From contig NZ_CANMJE010000002.1 in the NCBI RefSeq assembly GCF_947498095.1, forward strand, positions 186,001 through 250,000: a stretch of DNA of 64,000 nt, in the 5' to 3' direction. The position numbers were made by a program, and so were the translations under genes. The DNA comes from an uncultured Shimia sp. (lineage in GTDB: Bacteria > Pseudomonadota > Alphaproteobacteria > Rhodobacterales > Rhodobacteraceae). Shown in pieces: positions 8,723-17,354 of this stretch (the first letter of the stretch is position 1; every line of letters starts with the position of its first letter). The notes beneath the pieces are model-generated. The model was not told the DNA's origin. It made no database searches and saw only the letters and a program-made list of their open reading frames with translations.

Positions 8723-9700
8723 TTATCGCTGAAGACTTGCCCTGAGGTCCCGAACCGACAATCCGTGCGCCTGTCGGAAGGCCCTCGCAAAGCTGGACTG
8801 CGAGGCAAATCCCGTTGTGGTGGCGATATCCTGAACACTGAGCGAGGTGTCGATGGCCAGTCGATGCGCCTCATTCAGGCGGAGCTGCAAATAGTATTGA
8901 TGTGGGGATTGCCCCAAATGGCTGCGAAACCGAAGTTCCAGACTTCGAACGGAAACGGACAGGTGCCGAGCTATGTCCGCGATGTTCAACGGGTCGTCGA
9001 TATGGCGCTCCATCAGGTCCAAAGCCCGGGCGATCTGGGGGTTGCGGCGAATGGGGCGGGGTGGGGCGCCGGGCCCCTGTTGTCCTTCGGGCACCGGGTC
9101 ATAGACAAAAGCGCTGGCCACGCGCGTTGCCAATGAGGCCCCGAACCATCTTTCGATCAGGTGCAACATCATGTCGATCCCCGGCGCAGCGCCACCTGAT
9201 GTGGCAAAAGGTGGATCAATAACGAACCGGTCGCGCCGGGTTTCCACGGCGGGAAACCGGGTAGCAAAATCTTCGAGGTCTTCCCAATGGGTTGTCGCGC
9301 TATGGCCGTCCAGCACGCCCGCACGCGCCAAAATCCAAGGAGCGCCATCCAAGGCGGCGATCATGGTGCCGGACGTGCAAAGCCGTCGCAAAGACGCCAA
9401 CAAGCGTGGGGTCGCGTGCTCTTCAAGGTCAAAGCCTGCCACAATCACCAAGAGGTCACAGTGATCCAGGTTCGCAATGGGTTTACCAGCGATTTCTGGC
9501 CCGCTAGTCAATTGCGCCGGGGCTTCTGTTGCGGTGTAAAAGTCCCATTTGAAAAGCGTTCGCCCCGCGCGCCGATTGGCAGCGCGCATTGGGTCCACCG
9601 CGGCGGCAAAGCTCAGCGTATTGCACTGATCCAGCACCAGAACCGCCGTGTTCAGCGGAGTATTTTGTGGTCGGAACAGGTTTTCTGCGTCTTTCATCAA
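8723..9700 (-). CDS. cdhR: GlxA-family AraC-type regulator (CdhR-like)
   Basis: 325 residues: N-terminal DJ-1/PfpI-like ligand domain (VLVLDQCNTLSFAAAVDPMR, GTMIAALDGAPWILARAGVL) and C-terminal AraC helix-turn-helix pair (NIADIARHLSVSVRSLELRF, TTGFASQSSFARAFR). Members of this family control carnitine, choline, betaine and arginine catabolism. It is divergent from the BKACE gene across 74 bp and adjacent to a carnitine dehydrogenase, so it is probably the carnitine catabolism activator. That assignment is by context. Confidence 0.85.
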   Translation of the reverse strand: MMKDAENLFRPQNTPLNTAVLVLDQCNTLSFAAAVDPMRAANRRAGRTLFKWDFYTATEAPAQLTSGPEIAGKPIANLDHCDLLVIVAGFDLEEHATPRLLASLRRLCTSGTMIAALDGAPWILARAGVLDGHSATTHWEDLEDFATRFPAVETRRDRFVIDPPFATSGGAAPGIDMMLHLIERWFGASLATRVASAFVYDPVPEGQQGPGAPPRPIRRNPQIARALDLMERHIDDPLNIADIARHLSVSVRSLELRFRSHLGQSPHQYYLQLRLNEAHRLAIDTSLSVQDIATTTGFASQSSFARAFRQAHGLSVRDLRASLQR

Positions 9701-9774
9701 TTATCTTACGTAAATTGCCAAATATAAAAATACAAGCCAGAGATACTGAGGCAGAGGAATTGAAAGGAATCGCC
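9701..9774. promoter_or_regulatory. Divergent regulator/BKACE intergenic region
   Basis: 74 bp, AT-rich relative to its surroundings (CAATTATCTTACGTAAATTG, then AAATATAAAAATAC), between the CdhR-like regulator and the BKACE gene. It must carry promoters and probably the regulator's site for both directions. The BKACE ribosome site GAAAGGAAT is at its end. No exact operator repeat was resolved. Confidence 0.5.
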
Positions 9775-10686
9775 ATGCCTTTGCAGATGAACAAAGAGGT
9801 CTTCATCACCTGCGCCGTCACCGGATCGGGTGGTACCCAAGATCGCAGCCCGCATGTTCCACGCTCGCCAAAGCAAATTGCCGACAGTGCAATTGCTGCC
9901 GCCAAAGCTGGGGCCGCGGTGGTGCATTGCCACGTGCGTGATCCCGAAACTGGCGCACCCAGCCGCGATCTGGGCATGTACCGCGAGGTGACAGACCGCA
10001 TTCGTGACGCAGAGGTTGATGCCGTTCTGAACCTGACGGCCGGCATGGGCGGCGATATGGTGTTCGGCGGTGTGGAAAACCCGCTGCCAACCATTGCAGG
10101 CACCGACATGGTTGGTGCAACTGAACGCATGGCGCACGTTGCTGAATGCCTGCCCGAGATCTGCACGTTGGATTGCGGCACCATGAACTTTGCCGAAGCC
10201 GACTATGTCATGACCAACACCCCCGGCATGTTGACCGCGATGGGCCAGATGATGACCGATCTGGGCGTGAAACCCGAGATCGAAGCCTTTGATACAGGCC
10301 ATCTTTGGTACGCCAAGCAGCTTGTGGCTGATGGCGTTCTGGAACCCGATGCGCTGGTGCAGCTTTGCATGGGCGTGCCATGGGGTGCGCCGAACGACAT
10401 GAACACCTTTATGGCGATGGTGAACAATGTGCCGGACACATGGAACTGGTCCGCGTTTTCGTTAGGGCGTGATCAGATGGCCTATGTCGCGGCGGCTGTG
10501 TTGGCAGGGGGCAACGTGCGGGTTGGTCTGGAAGACAACCTGTGGCTCGAAAAAGGCGTTCTGGCCGAGAACTACCAACTTGTTGAACGCGCCGCGACCA
10601 TCATCGAGAACATGGGCGCGCGCGTGATTGGCCCGGCTGAAGTGCGGGAGAAGTTGCGGCTGACCAAACGCGTGCCTAAGGGCTGA
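9775..10686 (+). CDS. Beta-keto acid cleavage enzyme (BKACE), probable dehydrocarnitine cleavage
   Basis: 303 residues from the ATG after AAAGGAATCGCC; the open frame upstream overlaps the regulator and is not used. BKACE (DUF849) motifs: VFITCAVTGSG, AGAAVVHCHVRDPETG (zinc histidines), VLNLTAGMGG, EAFDTGHLW and GNVRVGLEDNLW. BKACE enzymes transfer acetyl-CoA onto a beta-keto acid. In carnitine clusters they convert 3-dehydrocarnitine plus acetyl-CoA to betainyl-CoA and acetoacetate. The flanking regulator and carnitine dehydrogenase support this substrate. Confidence 0.88.
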   Translation: MPLQMNKEVFITCAVTGSGGTQDRSPHVPRSPKQIADSAIAAAKAGAAVVHCHVRDPETGAPSRDLGMYREVTDRIRDAEVDAVLNLTAGMGGDMVFGGVENPLPTIAGTDMVGATERMAHVAECLPEICTLDCGTMNFAEADYVMTNTPGMLTAMGQMMTDLGVKPEIEAFDTGHLWYAKQLVADGVLEPDALVQLCMGVPWGAPNDMNTFMAMVNNVPDTWNWSAFSLGRDQMAYVAAAVLAGGNVRVGLEDNLWLEKGVLAENYQLVERAATIIENMGARVIGPAEVREKLRLTKRVPKG

Positions 10687-10802
10687 CGCTCGAAATGGGG
10701 AATGCCTGTTCCACGCGCCGAATGGCAGATCAGTATCACATTGGCTATGCGTCGATATCGCGACCGTGCCGTTCTGGTCTGCGAACGGTGAGCGCCGAAA
10801 CG

Positions 10803-11273
10803 TCAATCCGCCCGCGTGACACGGCATTGAAAACAGTTGTTGGCGGCGCTTCGCAGATCGACAAAGGCGATCTCGGGGCGGTCCAGCAATTGCGCCGCAT
10901 AGGCCGCAATCAGGTTGGTTGGGGTCACTTGACCGGTGCCATAGACGATACGCTCGTCAGTGTCATAGCCGCGAACGATGTAGCTGGGCGCCTTAAGAAT
11001 TGGGGGCACCCTCGGGCTGGGCGTGGCACGCCTGCAGTTTTCGGCACACAGAAAGATCGGCCCGGTTTCGGTATAGGCGTGCTGCGCTTCAAAGGGGCGA
11101 TGGGCGAGGATGAGGTAGTCCTGGCCGTGCGGCGCTTCACCAAGGCAGTGGCGGCAAGGATAGGCCGAGCCTTCGGAAAGGTGACGTTCAACCGGCTGCC
11201 CGTGGGCATCAAGGCCCGAGGCGCGAATGGCTTGTACAGTATCGGTGGGCAAGGCTTGGAACAGAATGGACAT
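10803..11273 (-). CDS. DUF1203 protein
   Basis: 156 residues. Conserved DUF1203-like features: YPCRHCLGEAPHGQDYLILAH (CxxC pair), GPIFLCAENC (second CxxxC pair), and FVDLRSAANNCFQCRVTR at the C-terminus. The paired cysteines suggest a metal or redox site, but function is unknown. It is inserted on the opposite strand between the BKACE and carnitine dehydrogenase genes, so these two are not one simple transcript. Confidence 0.8.
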   Translation of the reverse strand: MSILFQALPTDTVQAIRASGLDAHGQPVERHLSEGSAYPCRHCLGEAPHGQDYLILAHRPFEAQHAYTETGPIFLCAENCRRATPSPRVPPILKAPSYIVRGYDTDERIVYGTGQVTPTNLIAAYAAQLLDRPEIAFVDLRSAANNCFQCRVTRAD

Positions 11274-11356
11274 AAGCGATCTCCTTTGGCTTGGGAGACG
11301 CTATTGGGCGCGTGGATTTACAGCGACCCGAATCTTGCGGGAAAGGTAGAAAGACC

Positions 11357-12829
11357 ATGAAGACAGCAACAATCATTGGTGGTGGGGTCATTGGCGGCGG
11401 CTGGGCCGCGCGGTTCCTTTTGAACGGCTGGGATGTGCGGGTGTTTGACCCGGACCCTGAGGCTGAACGCAAGATTGGTGAGGTGCTGGACAATGCGCGC
11501 CGCTCGATGCCGGGTCTGTCTGACACGGCCCTGCCTGCTGAAGGCGCCTTGAGTTTCCATGCTGAGATGGGCGACGCCGTCAAAGGGGCTGACTGGATTC
11601 AGGAAAGCGTACCCGAGCGGTTGGAGATCAAGCACAAAGTCTATGCGGCTTTGCAAGAGCACTGCGCGGCAGATGCGATCATTGGCTCGTCGACCAGCGG
11701 GTTCAAACCGTCTGAATTGCAAGAGGGGGCCGTACGTCCGGAACAGATCCTTGTCGCGCACCCCTTCAACCCGGTCTACCTGATGCCGCTGATCGAAATT
11801 GTTCCCAGCGAACAGACCGCGCCTGAAGCTGTGGCGCGCGCCAAAGAGATCATCTCGGGTCTTGGCATGTACCCTTTGCATGTGCGCAAAGAGATCGATG
11901 CGCATATCGCCGACCGTTTCCTTGAGGCCGTCTGGCGTGAGGCCTTGTGGCTGGTCAAAGATGGCGTTGCGACCACCGAAGAAATTGACGAGTCGATCCG
12001 CATGGGGTTCGGCATCCGCTGGGCGCAGATGGGGCTGTTTGACACCTACCGCGTAGCCGGTGGCGAGGCGGGCATGAAGCACTTCATGGCGCAGTTCGGT
12101 CCGGCGTTGAAGTGGCCGTGGACCAAGCTGATGGATGTGCCCGAGTTCAATGACGAGCTGGTTGACCTGATCGCCGGGCAGTCTGACGCACAGTCTGGGC
12201 ATATGGAGATCCGCGAGATGGAGCGCATTCGCGACAACAACCTTGTGGCCATGATGCGCGCGCTCAAAGGTCAGAACTGGGGCGCCGGAGCGTTGATGAA
12301 CACCCATGACGTCAAGCTGGCAGCCGAGAGTGGCATGGTGCGAGGCGCAGCGGATATTGCTGACCCGTCCCAGCCAATTGTGACCGTGACGCGGGCGGTG
12401 CCCATCGACTGGCTGGACTACAACGGCCATATGACCGAGAGCCGCTATCTGCAGGCCTTTGCTGATGCCAGTGACCGGCTGATGGAGATCATCGGCTGCG
12501 ATCAGGACTATATCGCCACGGGTGGAAGCTATTTCACCGCCGAAACCCATATCCGCCATATCGACGAAACCCATTTGGGGTCGCGGATCGAGGTGCGCAC
12601 GCGGGTGTTGAACGCAGAAGGCAAGAAAATGCATCTCTGGCACGAGATGTATGCCGGCGACAATCTGTTGGCGACGGGCGAGCATGTGTTGATCCACGTC
12701 AGCCTTGAGACCCGCCGCCCCTCGGTGCCCTCGGATGAGATTGTCGCCAACCTTGCGCTGATTTCCAATGCGCAGGCTGCATTGCCCGCACCAGATGGTG
12801 TGGGGCGCTATGTAGGCGCTCCCCGATGA
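11357..12829 (+). CDS. L-carnitine dehydrogenase fused to betainyl-CoA thioesterase
   Basis: 490 residues from the ATG after GGTAGAAAGACC. Residues about 1-320 are a 3-hydroxyacyl-CoA-dehydrogenase-type NAD enzyme (ATIIGGGVIGGGWAARFL; HPFNPVYLMPLIEIVPS). Residues about 340-490 are a hotdog thioesterase with the DYNGHMTESRYLQAF active-site motif near residue 354. In Pseudomonas the dehydrogenase (CdhA) and thioesterase (CdhB) are separate; here they are joined. Together with BKACE they convert L-carnitine to 3-dehydrocarnitine, betainyl-CoA and glycine betaine. The stop overlaps the SDR start by 4 bp. Confidence 0.92.
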   Translation: MKTATIIGGGVIGGGWAARFLLNGWDVRVFDPDPEAERKIGEVLDNARRSMPGLSDTALPAEGALSFHAEMGDAVKGADWIQESVPERLEIKHKVYAALQEHCAADAIIGSSTSGFKPSELQEGAVRPEQILVAHPFNPVYLMPLIEIVPSEQTAPEAVARAKEIISGLGMYPLHVRKEIDAHIADRFLEAVWREALWLVKDGVATTEEIDESIRMGFGIRWAQMGLFDTYRVAGGEAGMKHFMAQFGPALKWPWTKLMDVPEFNDELVDLIAGQSDAQSGHMEIREMERIRDNNLVAMMRALKGQNWGAGALMNTHDVKLAAESGMVRGAADIADPSQPIVTVTRAVPIDWLDYNGHMTESRYLQAFADASDRLMEIIGCDQDYIATGGSYFTAETHIRHIDETHLGSRIEVRTRVLNAEGKKMHLWHEMYAGDNLLATGEHVLIHVSLETRRPSVPSDEIVANLALISNAQAALPAPDGVGRYVGAPR

Positions 12830-13587
12830 CACGCCGGGTTCTGATCACGGCTGGTGCATCCGGTATCGGGCGTGCAATGGGGGAGGCTTTTGACCGGGCA
12901 GGCTATCAGGTCTGGATCAGTGACCTGAACGCACGCCTGTTGGACGAGGCGCCTGATCATTGGCGCAAGTCGCATGTGGATGTGATTGACGAGGCGCAAA
13001 TGGCGGCGATGTACGATCAGTTGCGCGCCGAGTGGGGCGGGTTGGACGTGCTTTGCGCCAACGCTGGCGTGGCAGGTCCAACCGCGCAAGTGGAAGACAT
13101 CCCATTAGAGGACTGGCGCTCTTGTGTTTCGGTCAATCTGGACGGGGCTTTTCTTGCCGCAAAGTATGCAGTGCCGATGATGAAAGAGGCCGGGACCGGG
13201 TCGATCATTGTGACCTCTTCGACGGCAGGTCAACACGGCTATCCCAACCGGTCCCCCTATGCGTCGGCGAAATGGGCAGTGATCGGGCTGGCCAAGACTC
13301 TCGCGATGGAGTTGGGACCGCACGGCGGGCGCTGCAACGTGATTTGTCCGGGTTCGGTCGAAGGTGAGCGCATGGAAGGTGTTTTGGCGCGCGAGGCTGC
13401 GGCTAAGGGCATGACGCGCGACGAGGTTTATGCGGGCTATGCGTCAGGCACCTCGATGGGCAGCTTTATCGAGGGGCGCGACATTGGCGAGATGGCCGTG
13501 TTTCTGGGCTCAGAGGCGGCGCGGTTTGTCTCGGGGCAGGTGATCGCCGTGGATGGGCACACCGTAAATCCTGACCCGCAGGTTTAG
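12826..13587 (+). CDS. SDR-family oxidoreductase in the carnitine operon
   Basis: 253 residues, translationally coupled (ATGA overlap) to the carnitine dehydrogenase-thioesterase. Rossmann motif LITAGASGIG (TAG instead of the usual TGG), NAG motif CANAGVAG, serine in TSSTAGQ and the catalytic pair Tyr145/Lys149 (YASAK). The C-terminal FVSGQVIAVDGHTVNP is typical of SDRs. The substrate is not known. Its position suggests an alcohol related to carnitine, such as a stereoisomer or hydroxy acid, but that is inference. Confidence 0.85.
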   Translation: MTRRVLITAGASGIGRAMGEAFDRAGYQVWISDLNARLLDEAPDHWRKSHVDVIDEAQMAAMYDQLRAEWGGLDVLCANAGVAGPTAQVEDIPLEDWRSCVSVNLDGAFLAAKYAVPMMKEAGTGSIIVTSSTAGQHGYPNRSPYASAKWAVIGLAKTLAMELGPHGGRCNVICPGSVEGERMEGVLAREAAAKGMTRDEVYAGYASGTSMGSFIEGRDIGEMAVFLGSEAARFVSGQVIAVDGHTVNPDPQV

Positions 13588-13602
13588 GGCAAAAGCAGCC
13601 TG

Positions 13603-14460
13603 TTACCCCTCGCGCCTAAGGCGCTCAATATGCTCGGGCAGCGCGCGGGCCGTAATCGTTGCCTGTCGCACCAGGTTGTCGAAATGCTCGGTAAAGCCCT
13701 GCACCCGTTCGGTGTCGCGAAAGGCGAGATAGTTTCGGCCCAGATAGAGCACCGCCAGCAAGGGGCCAAAAACCGTGATTGGGGCTGAAAAAAGCGCACG
13801 CGCGTCAAAAAGGTAGATCCTAAGACGCGGGTAGAGCTGTGTGGTCAGGGACATGAGGTGATCAAGCTGTGCGTGCCGAAAATCGGTAGGCAACCCTTCG
13901 TAATAGCCCACCCCCTTGGCAAAGCTCGCCAGCTCATAAAGCGGCAAGGCGATTTCGTAATCAGATTGACTGGCCCGCATCCAGTTCAGACGGTCTTCGG
14001 ACGCGCCAATGGCCTGTTCCGTGGTGCGGCCCAGATGGGGGGAGTATTCCCATTCCAGAACCTCGCGTGTTTTGAGCATATCCGGCAACCCGGCAGGGAC
14101 ATGGCGGATCTTGTAGCCCGCCGCTTCGAGGTGCCAGTTAAAGATCTGCTCATCCACCAGCGCGCGCGGCGCAGCTGTCAGGGTGAGTGAATTGGCAAGA
14201 ATGTCTGCGGCACTTTCTGGGCGGTCCGTCAGCGATAACAGCCAATCCGCTGAAACCCCCAGCGCCGAGGCACATTCGCCAACCACTTGTGCATTGGGCA
14301 GACGCGCGCCCTGATCCTTGAGAAGTTGCGAGATGGTGGACCGGTCTACGCCGATTTGGCGGGCCAGTGCGCTTTGACTGACATCCTTGTTGCGCATGGC
14401 GGTGGCCAGCCGTTGGCGAAAGCGATCCGCGCGCAAGCGTTTGTCGATGTTTGTGCTCAT
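13603..14460 (-). CDS. XRE-family transcriptional regulator
   Basis: 285 residues. The N-terminal HTH is clear (RFRQRLATAMRNKDVSQSAL, ARQIGVDRSTISQLLKDQ). The remaining about 200 residues form a large unassigned sensory domain (YEGLPTDFRHAQLDHLMSLT, ending in basic LPEHIERLRREG). It is divergent from the DUF2061-desaturase genes across about 106 bp, so it probably regulates them and itself. It is convergent with the SDR gene, with only 15 bp between stops. Confidence 0.85.
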   Translation of the reverse strand: MSTNIDKRLRADRFRQRLATAMRNKDVSQSALARQIGVDRSTISQLLKDQGARLPNAQVVGECASALGVSADWLLSLTDRPESAADILANSLTLTAAPRALVDEQIFNWHLEAAGYKIRHVPAGLPDMLKTREVLEWEYSPHLGRTTEQAIGASEDRLNWMRASQSDYEIALPLYELASFAKGVGYYEGLPTDFRHAQLDHLMSLTTQLYPRLRIYLFDARALFSAPITVFGPLLAVLYLGRNYLAFRDTERVQGFTEHFDNLVRQATITARALPEHIERLRREG

Positions 14461-14514
14461 AAGTTTATAATTATCACCAAACGAGGACTTTGTGAATTAC
14501 ATTCCGAATTCCGC

Positions 14515-14562
14515 ACCTCTTTTATTCGCAGTAACAGTTCTGTGAACACCAATAAAAGAGGT
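14515..14562 (+). promoter_or_regulatory. 12-bp perfect inverted repeat covering the ribosome binding site
   Basis: ACCTCTTTTATT at 14515-14526 and AATAAAAGAGGT at 14551-14562, with a 24-nt spacer. The right arm contains the purine-rich AAAGAGG ribosome site of the DUF2061 gene, 4 nt before its ATG. As RNA it would fold and hide the site; as DNA it could be the operator of the divergent XRE regulator. Confidence 0.75.
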
Positions 14563-14566
14563 CAGA

Positions 14567-14770
14567 ATGGAAACCCGCAAACGCTCCCTGCTTAAAGCTG
14601 TGATCTGGAATGCCATGGGGCTGGCAATGATGAGCCTTGTCGGGCTGATCGCAACCGGATCGGCCGCAGTGGGCGGGGCAATGGCCCTGATCAACACGGC
14701 CATCGGGTTTACTCTCTACATTCTCTACGAGCGTGTCTGGTCCAATATCCGCTGGGGGCGTCATGTCTGA
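14567..14770 (+). CDS. DUF2061 membrane protein
   Basis: 67 residues: METRKRSLLKAVIWNAMGLA, two hydrophobic helices (about residues 12-32 and 36-56) and the family-typical ending LYERVWSNIRWG. DUF2061 proteins are small inner-membrane proteins of unknown function. The 3' end overlaps the desaturase by 8 bp, so the two are translationally coupled. Confidence 0.85.
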   Translation: METRKRSLLKAVIWNAMGLAMMSLVGLIATGSAAVGGAMALINTAIGFTLYILYERVWSNIRWGRHV

Positions 14771-15671
14771 AGCCCGCAGCAAAGCTCCGCTCATCGAATT
14801 GCCTACGCTGGGCATGCTGTTTTTGTGCTACGGCACCTTTGTCTTGGGCACCACCTGGGCTGGCGCGATGTTCTTGCCACTTGGTATTGCCTTGACCACT
14901 TTGGGCATCGCTTTGCATTCCTCGCTGACGCACGAAGTTCTTCACGGGCATCCGTTTCGAAATCAGGCCTTAAGTGACCTCACGGTTTTTCCGGCTATCG
15001 GCCTGGCGATCCCTTATCAACGGTTCCGTGACACGCATTTGGCACACCACCGCGATTCCCTACTGACTGATCCTTATGATGACCCCGAGTCCAACTATCT
15101 CGACCCTGCAGTGTGGCAGAATATGCCCCGCTGGGCGCGGGTTTTGCGGAACTTCAACAATACGTTGTTCGGGCGTTTGTTGATTGGACCCTTGTTGGGG
15201 CAGGCCTGCTTCATGCGCACGGACTGGCGACTGATCCGCGCCGGTGACGGGGCTGTTTTGCGTGGCTGGCTCTGGCATATCCCGGCGGTGGCGCTTGCGA
15301 TCTGGTGGATGCTGTCCGTGTCCACATTGCCGGTCTGGGCGTATCTCTTGTCGTCTTACATGGCGCTTTCGATCCTCAAAATCCGCACCTTTCTGGAACA
15401 TCAGGCGCATGAGCGCTGCCGCGGACGCACCGTGATCATCGAAGACCACGGCCCATTGGCGTGGATATTCCTCTACAACAGCCTGCATGTCGTCCACCAC
15501 ATGCACCCCAAGGTCGCGTGGTACACTCTGCCGAAACTGTTCCGGGAAAACCGGGAGCGTTATCTCAGTCGCAATGAGAGCTACTATTATCGGTCATACA
15601 AAGACATCTTTTTGCGCTACTTCTTCCGCGCCAAAGACCCAGTACCACATCCGCTCTGGCCGCAGGACTAA
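14763..15671 (+). CDS. Membrane fatty acid desaturase-family protein
   Basis: 302 residues from the ATG at 14763 (GGGGGCGTC before it). Three histidine boxes of membrane di-iron desaturases/hydroxylases are present: HEVLHGH, HLAHHRDS and HVVHHMHP, and additionally FLEHQAHERC. Several hydrophobic helices surround them. It should oxidise a lipid or acyl chain in the inner membrane, but the substrate is not evident. Overlap with DUF2061 and the divergent XRE regulator indicate a controlled two-gene operon, perhaps for membrane fluidity. Confidence 0.88.
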   Translation: MSEARSKAPLIELPTLGMLFLCYGTFVLGTTWAGAMFLPLGIALTTLGIALHSSLTHEVLHGHPFRNQALSDLTVFPAIGLAIPYQRFRDTHLAHHRDSLLTDPYDDPESNYLDPAVWQNMPRWARVLRNFNNTLFGRLLIGPLLGQACFMRTDWRLIRAGDGAVLRGWLWHIPAVALAIWWMLSVSTLPVWAYLLSSYMALSILKIRTFLEHQAHERCRGRTVIIEDHGPLAWIFLYNSLHVVHHMHPKVAWYTLPKLFRENRERYLSRNESYYYRSYKDIFLRYFFRAKDPVPHPLWPQD

Positions 15672-15691
15672 CCCCGTGATCTAAAGGCGGC

Positions 15692-16591
15692 ATGACCTTC
15701 TGGATCGCCGCCTCAATCGCAGCTGCCCTGTTTCAAACCATACGCTTTATGCTGCAAAAGCATTTGGCGCAGGCTACGCTGTCGGCTGCGGGCGCCACCT
15801 TTGCGCGATTTGTGTATTCAGCGCCGCTGGCTGTTATGGCTTTGGTGCTCTGGTTTGCGCTGGGCGCGTCGGTCCCCATGCCGGGCGCATCCTTTTGGGC
15901 CTTTGGTGCGATAGGTGGGGCGGCGCAAATCACGGCCACGGTTTGCACTGTCATGCTGTTCGGGCGGCGCAACTTTGCCGTGGGGATCACCTTCATCAAA
16001 GTTGAGGTGCTGCTGACAGCGCTGATCGGCCTTGTGGTTCTTGGAGATACGCTGAGTTCCCAAGGGGTGATCGCCATTGTCATTGGCGTTTTTGGCGTTC
16101 TGATCCTCTCTGGCCCGTTGGAACGGACCGGCCCGATCTGGCGCCGTTTGCTCAGCCCATCTGCGGCCCTTGGATTGCTGGCCGGTGCCCTGTTTGGGGT
16201 TTCGGCGGTGTCTTACCGCGGTGCTTCGCTTGAGGTGGCGGCAACGGACCCATTGTTAAGGGCGCTGGTTACCCTGGCGGCGGTAACCACGATGCAGACG
16301 GTCGCCATGGCGCTCTGGCTCAAAGTGCGAGACCCGCAGGAAATCCCCAAGGTGCTTGCGGCGTGGAAAACGGCGTTGTGGATCGGGCTGACCAGCCTTG
16401 GTGGATCGTTTTGCTGGTTCACGGCCTTCACGCTACAAAACGCGGCTTACGTCAAAGCCGTGGGTCAGATTGAATTGATCTTTGCCATCATCGGATCAGT
16501 GTTGTTCTTCCGCGAGAAGATCACTGGCCGAGAGGCATTGGGCATGGCGTTGCTGTCAGGATCGATCCTGGCACTGGTGCTTTGGATTTGA
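15692..16591 (+). CDS. DMT-superfamily (EamA-type) transporter
   Basis: 299 residues with about ten hydrophobic helices in two EamA-like halves. Typical features: ISKIE-type region replaced by ITFIKVEVLLTALIGLVVLG in the first half and AYVKAVGQIELIFAIIGSVL in the second. It probably exports a small metabolite. It lies 20 bp after the desaturase and may be co-transcribed, but the substrate cannot be read from the sequence. Confidence 0.85.
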   Translation: MTFWIAASIAAALFQTIRFMLQKHLAQATLSAAGATFARFVYSAPLAVMALVLWFALGASVPMPGASFWAFGAIGGAAQITATVCTVMLFGRRNFAVGITFIKVEVLLTALIGLVVLGDTLSSQGVIAIVIGVFGVLILSGPLERTGPIWRRLLSPSAALGLLAGALFGVSAVSYRGASLEVAATDPLLRALVTLAAVTTMQTVAMALWLKVRDPQEIPKVLAAWKTALWIGLTSLGGSFCWFTAFTLQNAAYVKAVGQIELIFAIIGSVLFFREKITGREALGMALLSGSILALVLWI

Positions 16592-16626
16592 CGTGTTTTG
16601 CCGCCGCTTTTAAGGGCTGAAAAATC

Positions 16627-17331
16627 CTATTCGTCCCGCCAATCGGGCATGCGCCCTTTAAGCTGCATGAACAACGCTTCTTCGTCGGTGTTGCGAAAGA
16701 ATGGCACGATGTCGGGCGGGGTCGGATCTGTCACTCGGGCTTCGACCTCGGCCAGGACAACTTCGGTGATAAAGGGCAGATCAAACTCGCGGGCCTTCTT
16801 CAACGGGATCCACTGCAGATGAGATAGCTCATCACAGGCTTGCCCGAAATCATCAGGGTCACTCGACAGCTCTGCCGCATCCAACAGGAAGAAACGTGCA
16901 TCAAAGCGCCGTGGACGACCCGGAGGCGTGATGGCGCGAAATACGAATTGCAGCGCATGGGCGGTCGGGACATGGCCGGTTGCGGCATAGGTAACCCAGT
17001 CTTCGGGCGGATCAATCTTCCAATCGCCCTTTTGACCCAATATCTGCCCGGTTTCTTCCCATAACTCGCGTACGGCAGCGACAGCGAGTGGATGGCTCAG
17101 GCCCGGCTCAGATTGTTCCAGCAAGCGGTCCTGACAGACGCCGGGTACGGGGGCGGCCAGTGGGATGTCGGCATCTGCCTTGTCCACGGCACCACCAGGA
17201 AAGACAAATTTGTTGGGCATAAAGGCTGCTTTGGCGCCGCGTTGACCCATCAGGATATGCGGATCCTCTGCGCGATCCCGCAGCACGATCACCGTTGCCG
17301 CATTACGCACCGCTGTCTTATCTTCGCTCAT
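16627..17331 (-). CDS. NUDIX hydrolase
   Basis: 234 residues from the ATG at 17331; upstream in-frame extension overlaps DUF983 and lacks a better start. It has FPGGAVDKAD and the helix AVAAVRELWEETGQILGQ (NUDIX box RELxEETG, catalytic glutamates). It resembles the NUDT8/NUDT19-like long NUDIX proteins, which cleave nucleoside-diphosphate or CoA derivatives. It lies directly downstream of DUF983 (about 23 bp), which suggests co-transcription. Confidence 0.9.
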   Translation of the reverse strand: MSEDKTAVRNAATVIVLRDRAEDPHILMGQRGAKAAFMPNKFVFPGGAVDKADADIPLAAPVPGVCQDRLLEQSEPGLSHPLAVAAVRELWEETGQILGQKGDWKIDPPEDWVTYAATGHVPTAHALQFVFRAITPPGRPRRFDARFFLLDAAELSSDPDDFGQACDELSHLQWIPLKKAREFDLPFITEVVLAEVEARVTDPTPPDIVPFFRNTDEEALFMQLKGRMPDWRDE

Positions 17332-17354
17332 TATGCCCCCGGTCTGTGCCGGGA

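Noticed and set aside
11318-12832. 504-codon minus-strand frame
   Set aside because: Exact antisense shadow of the carnitine dehydrogenase-thioesterase, caused by high-GC codon bias; no family features.
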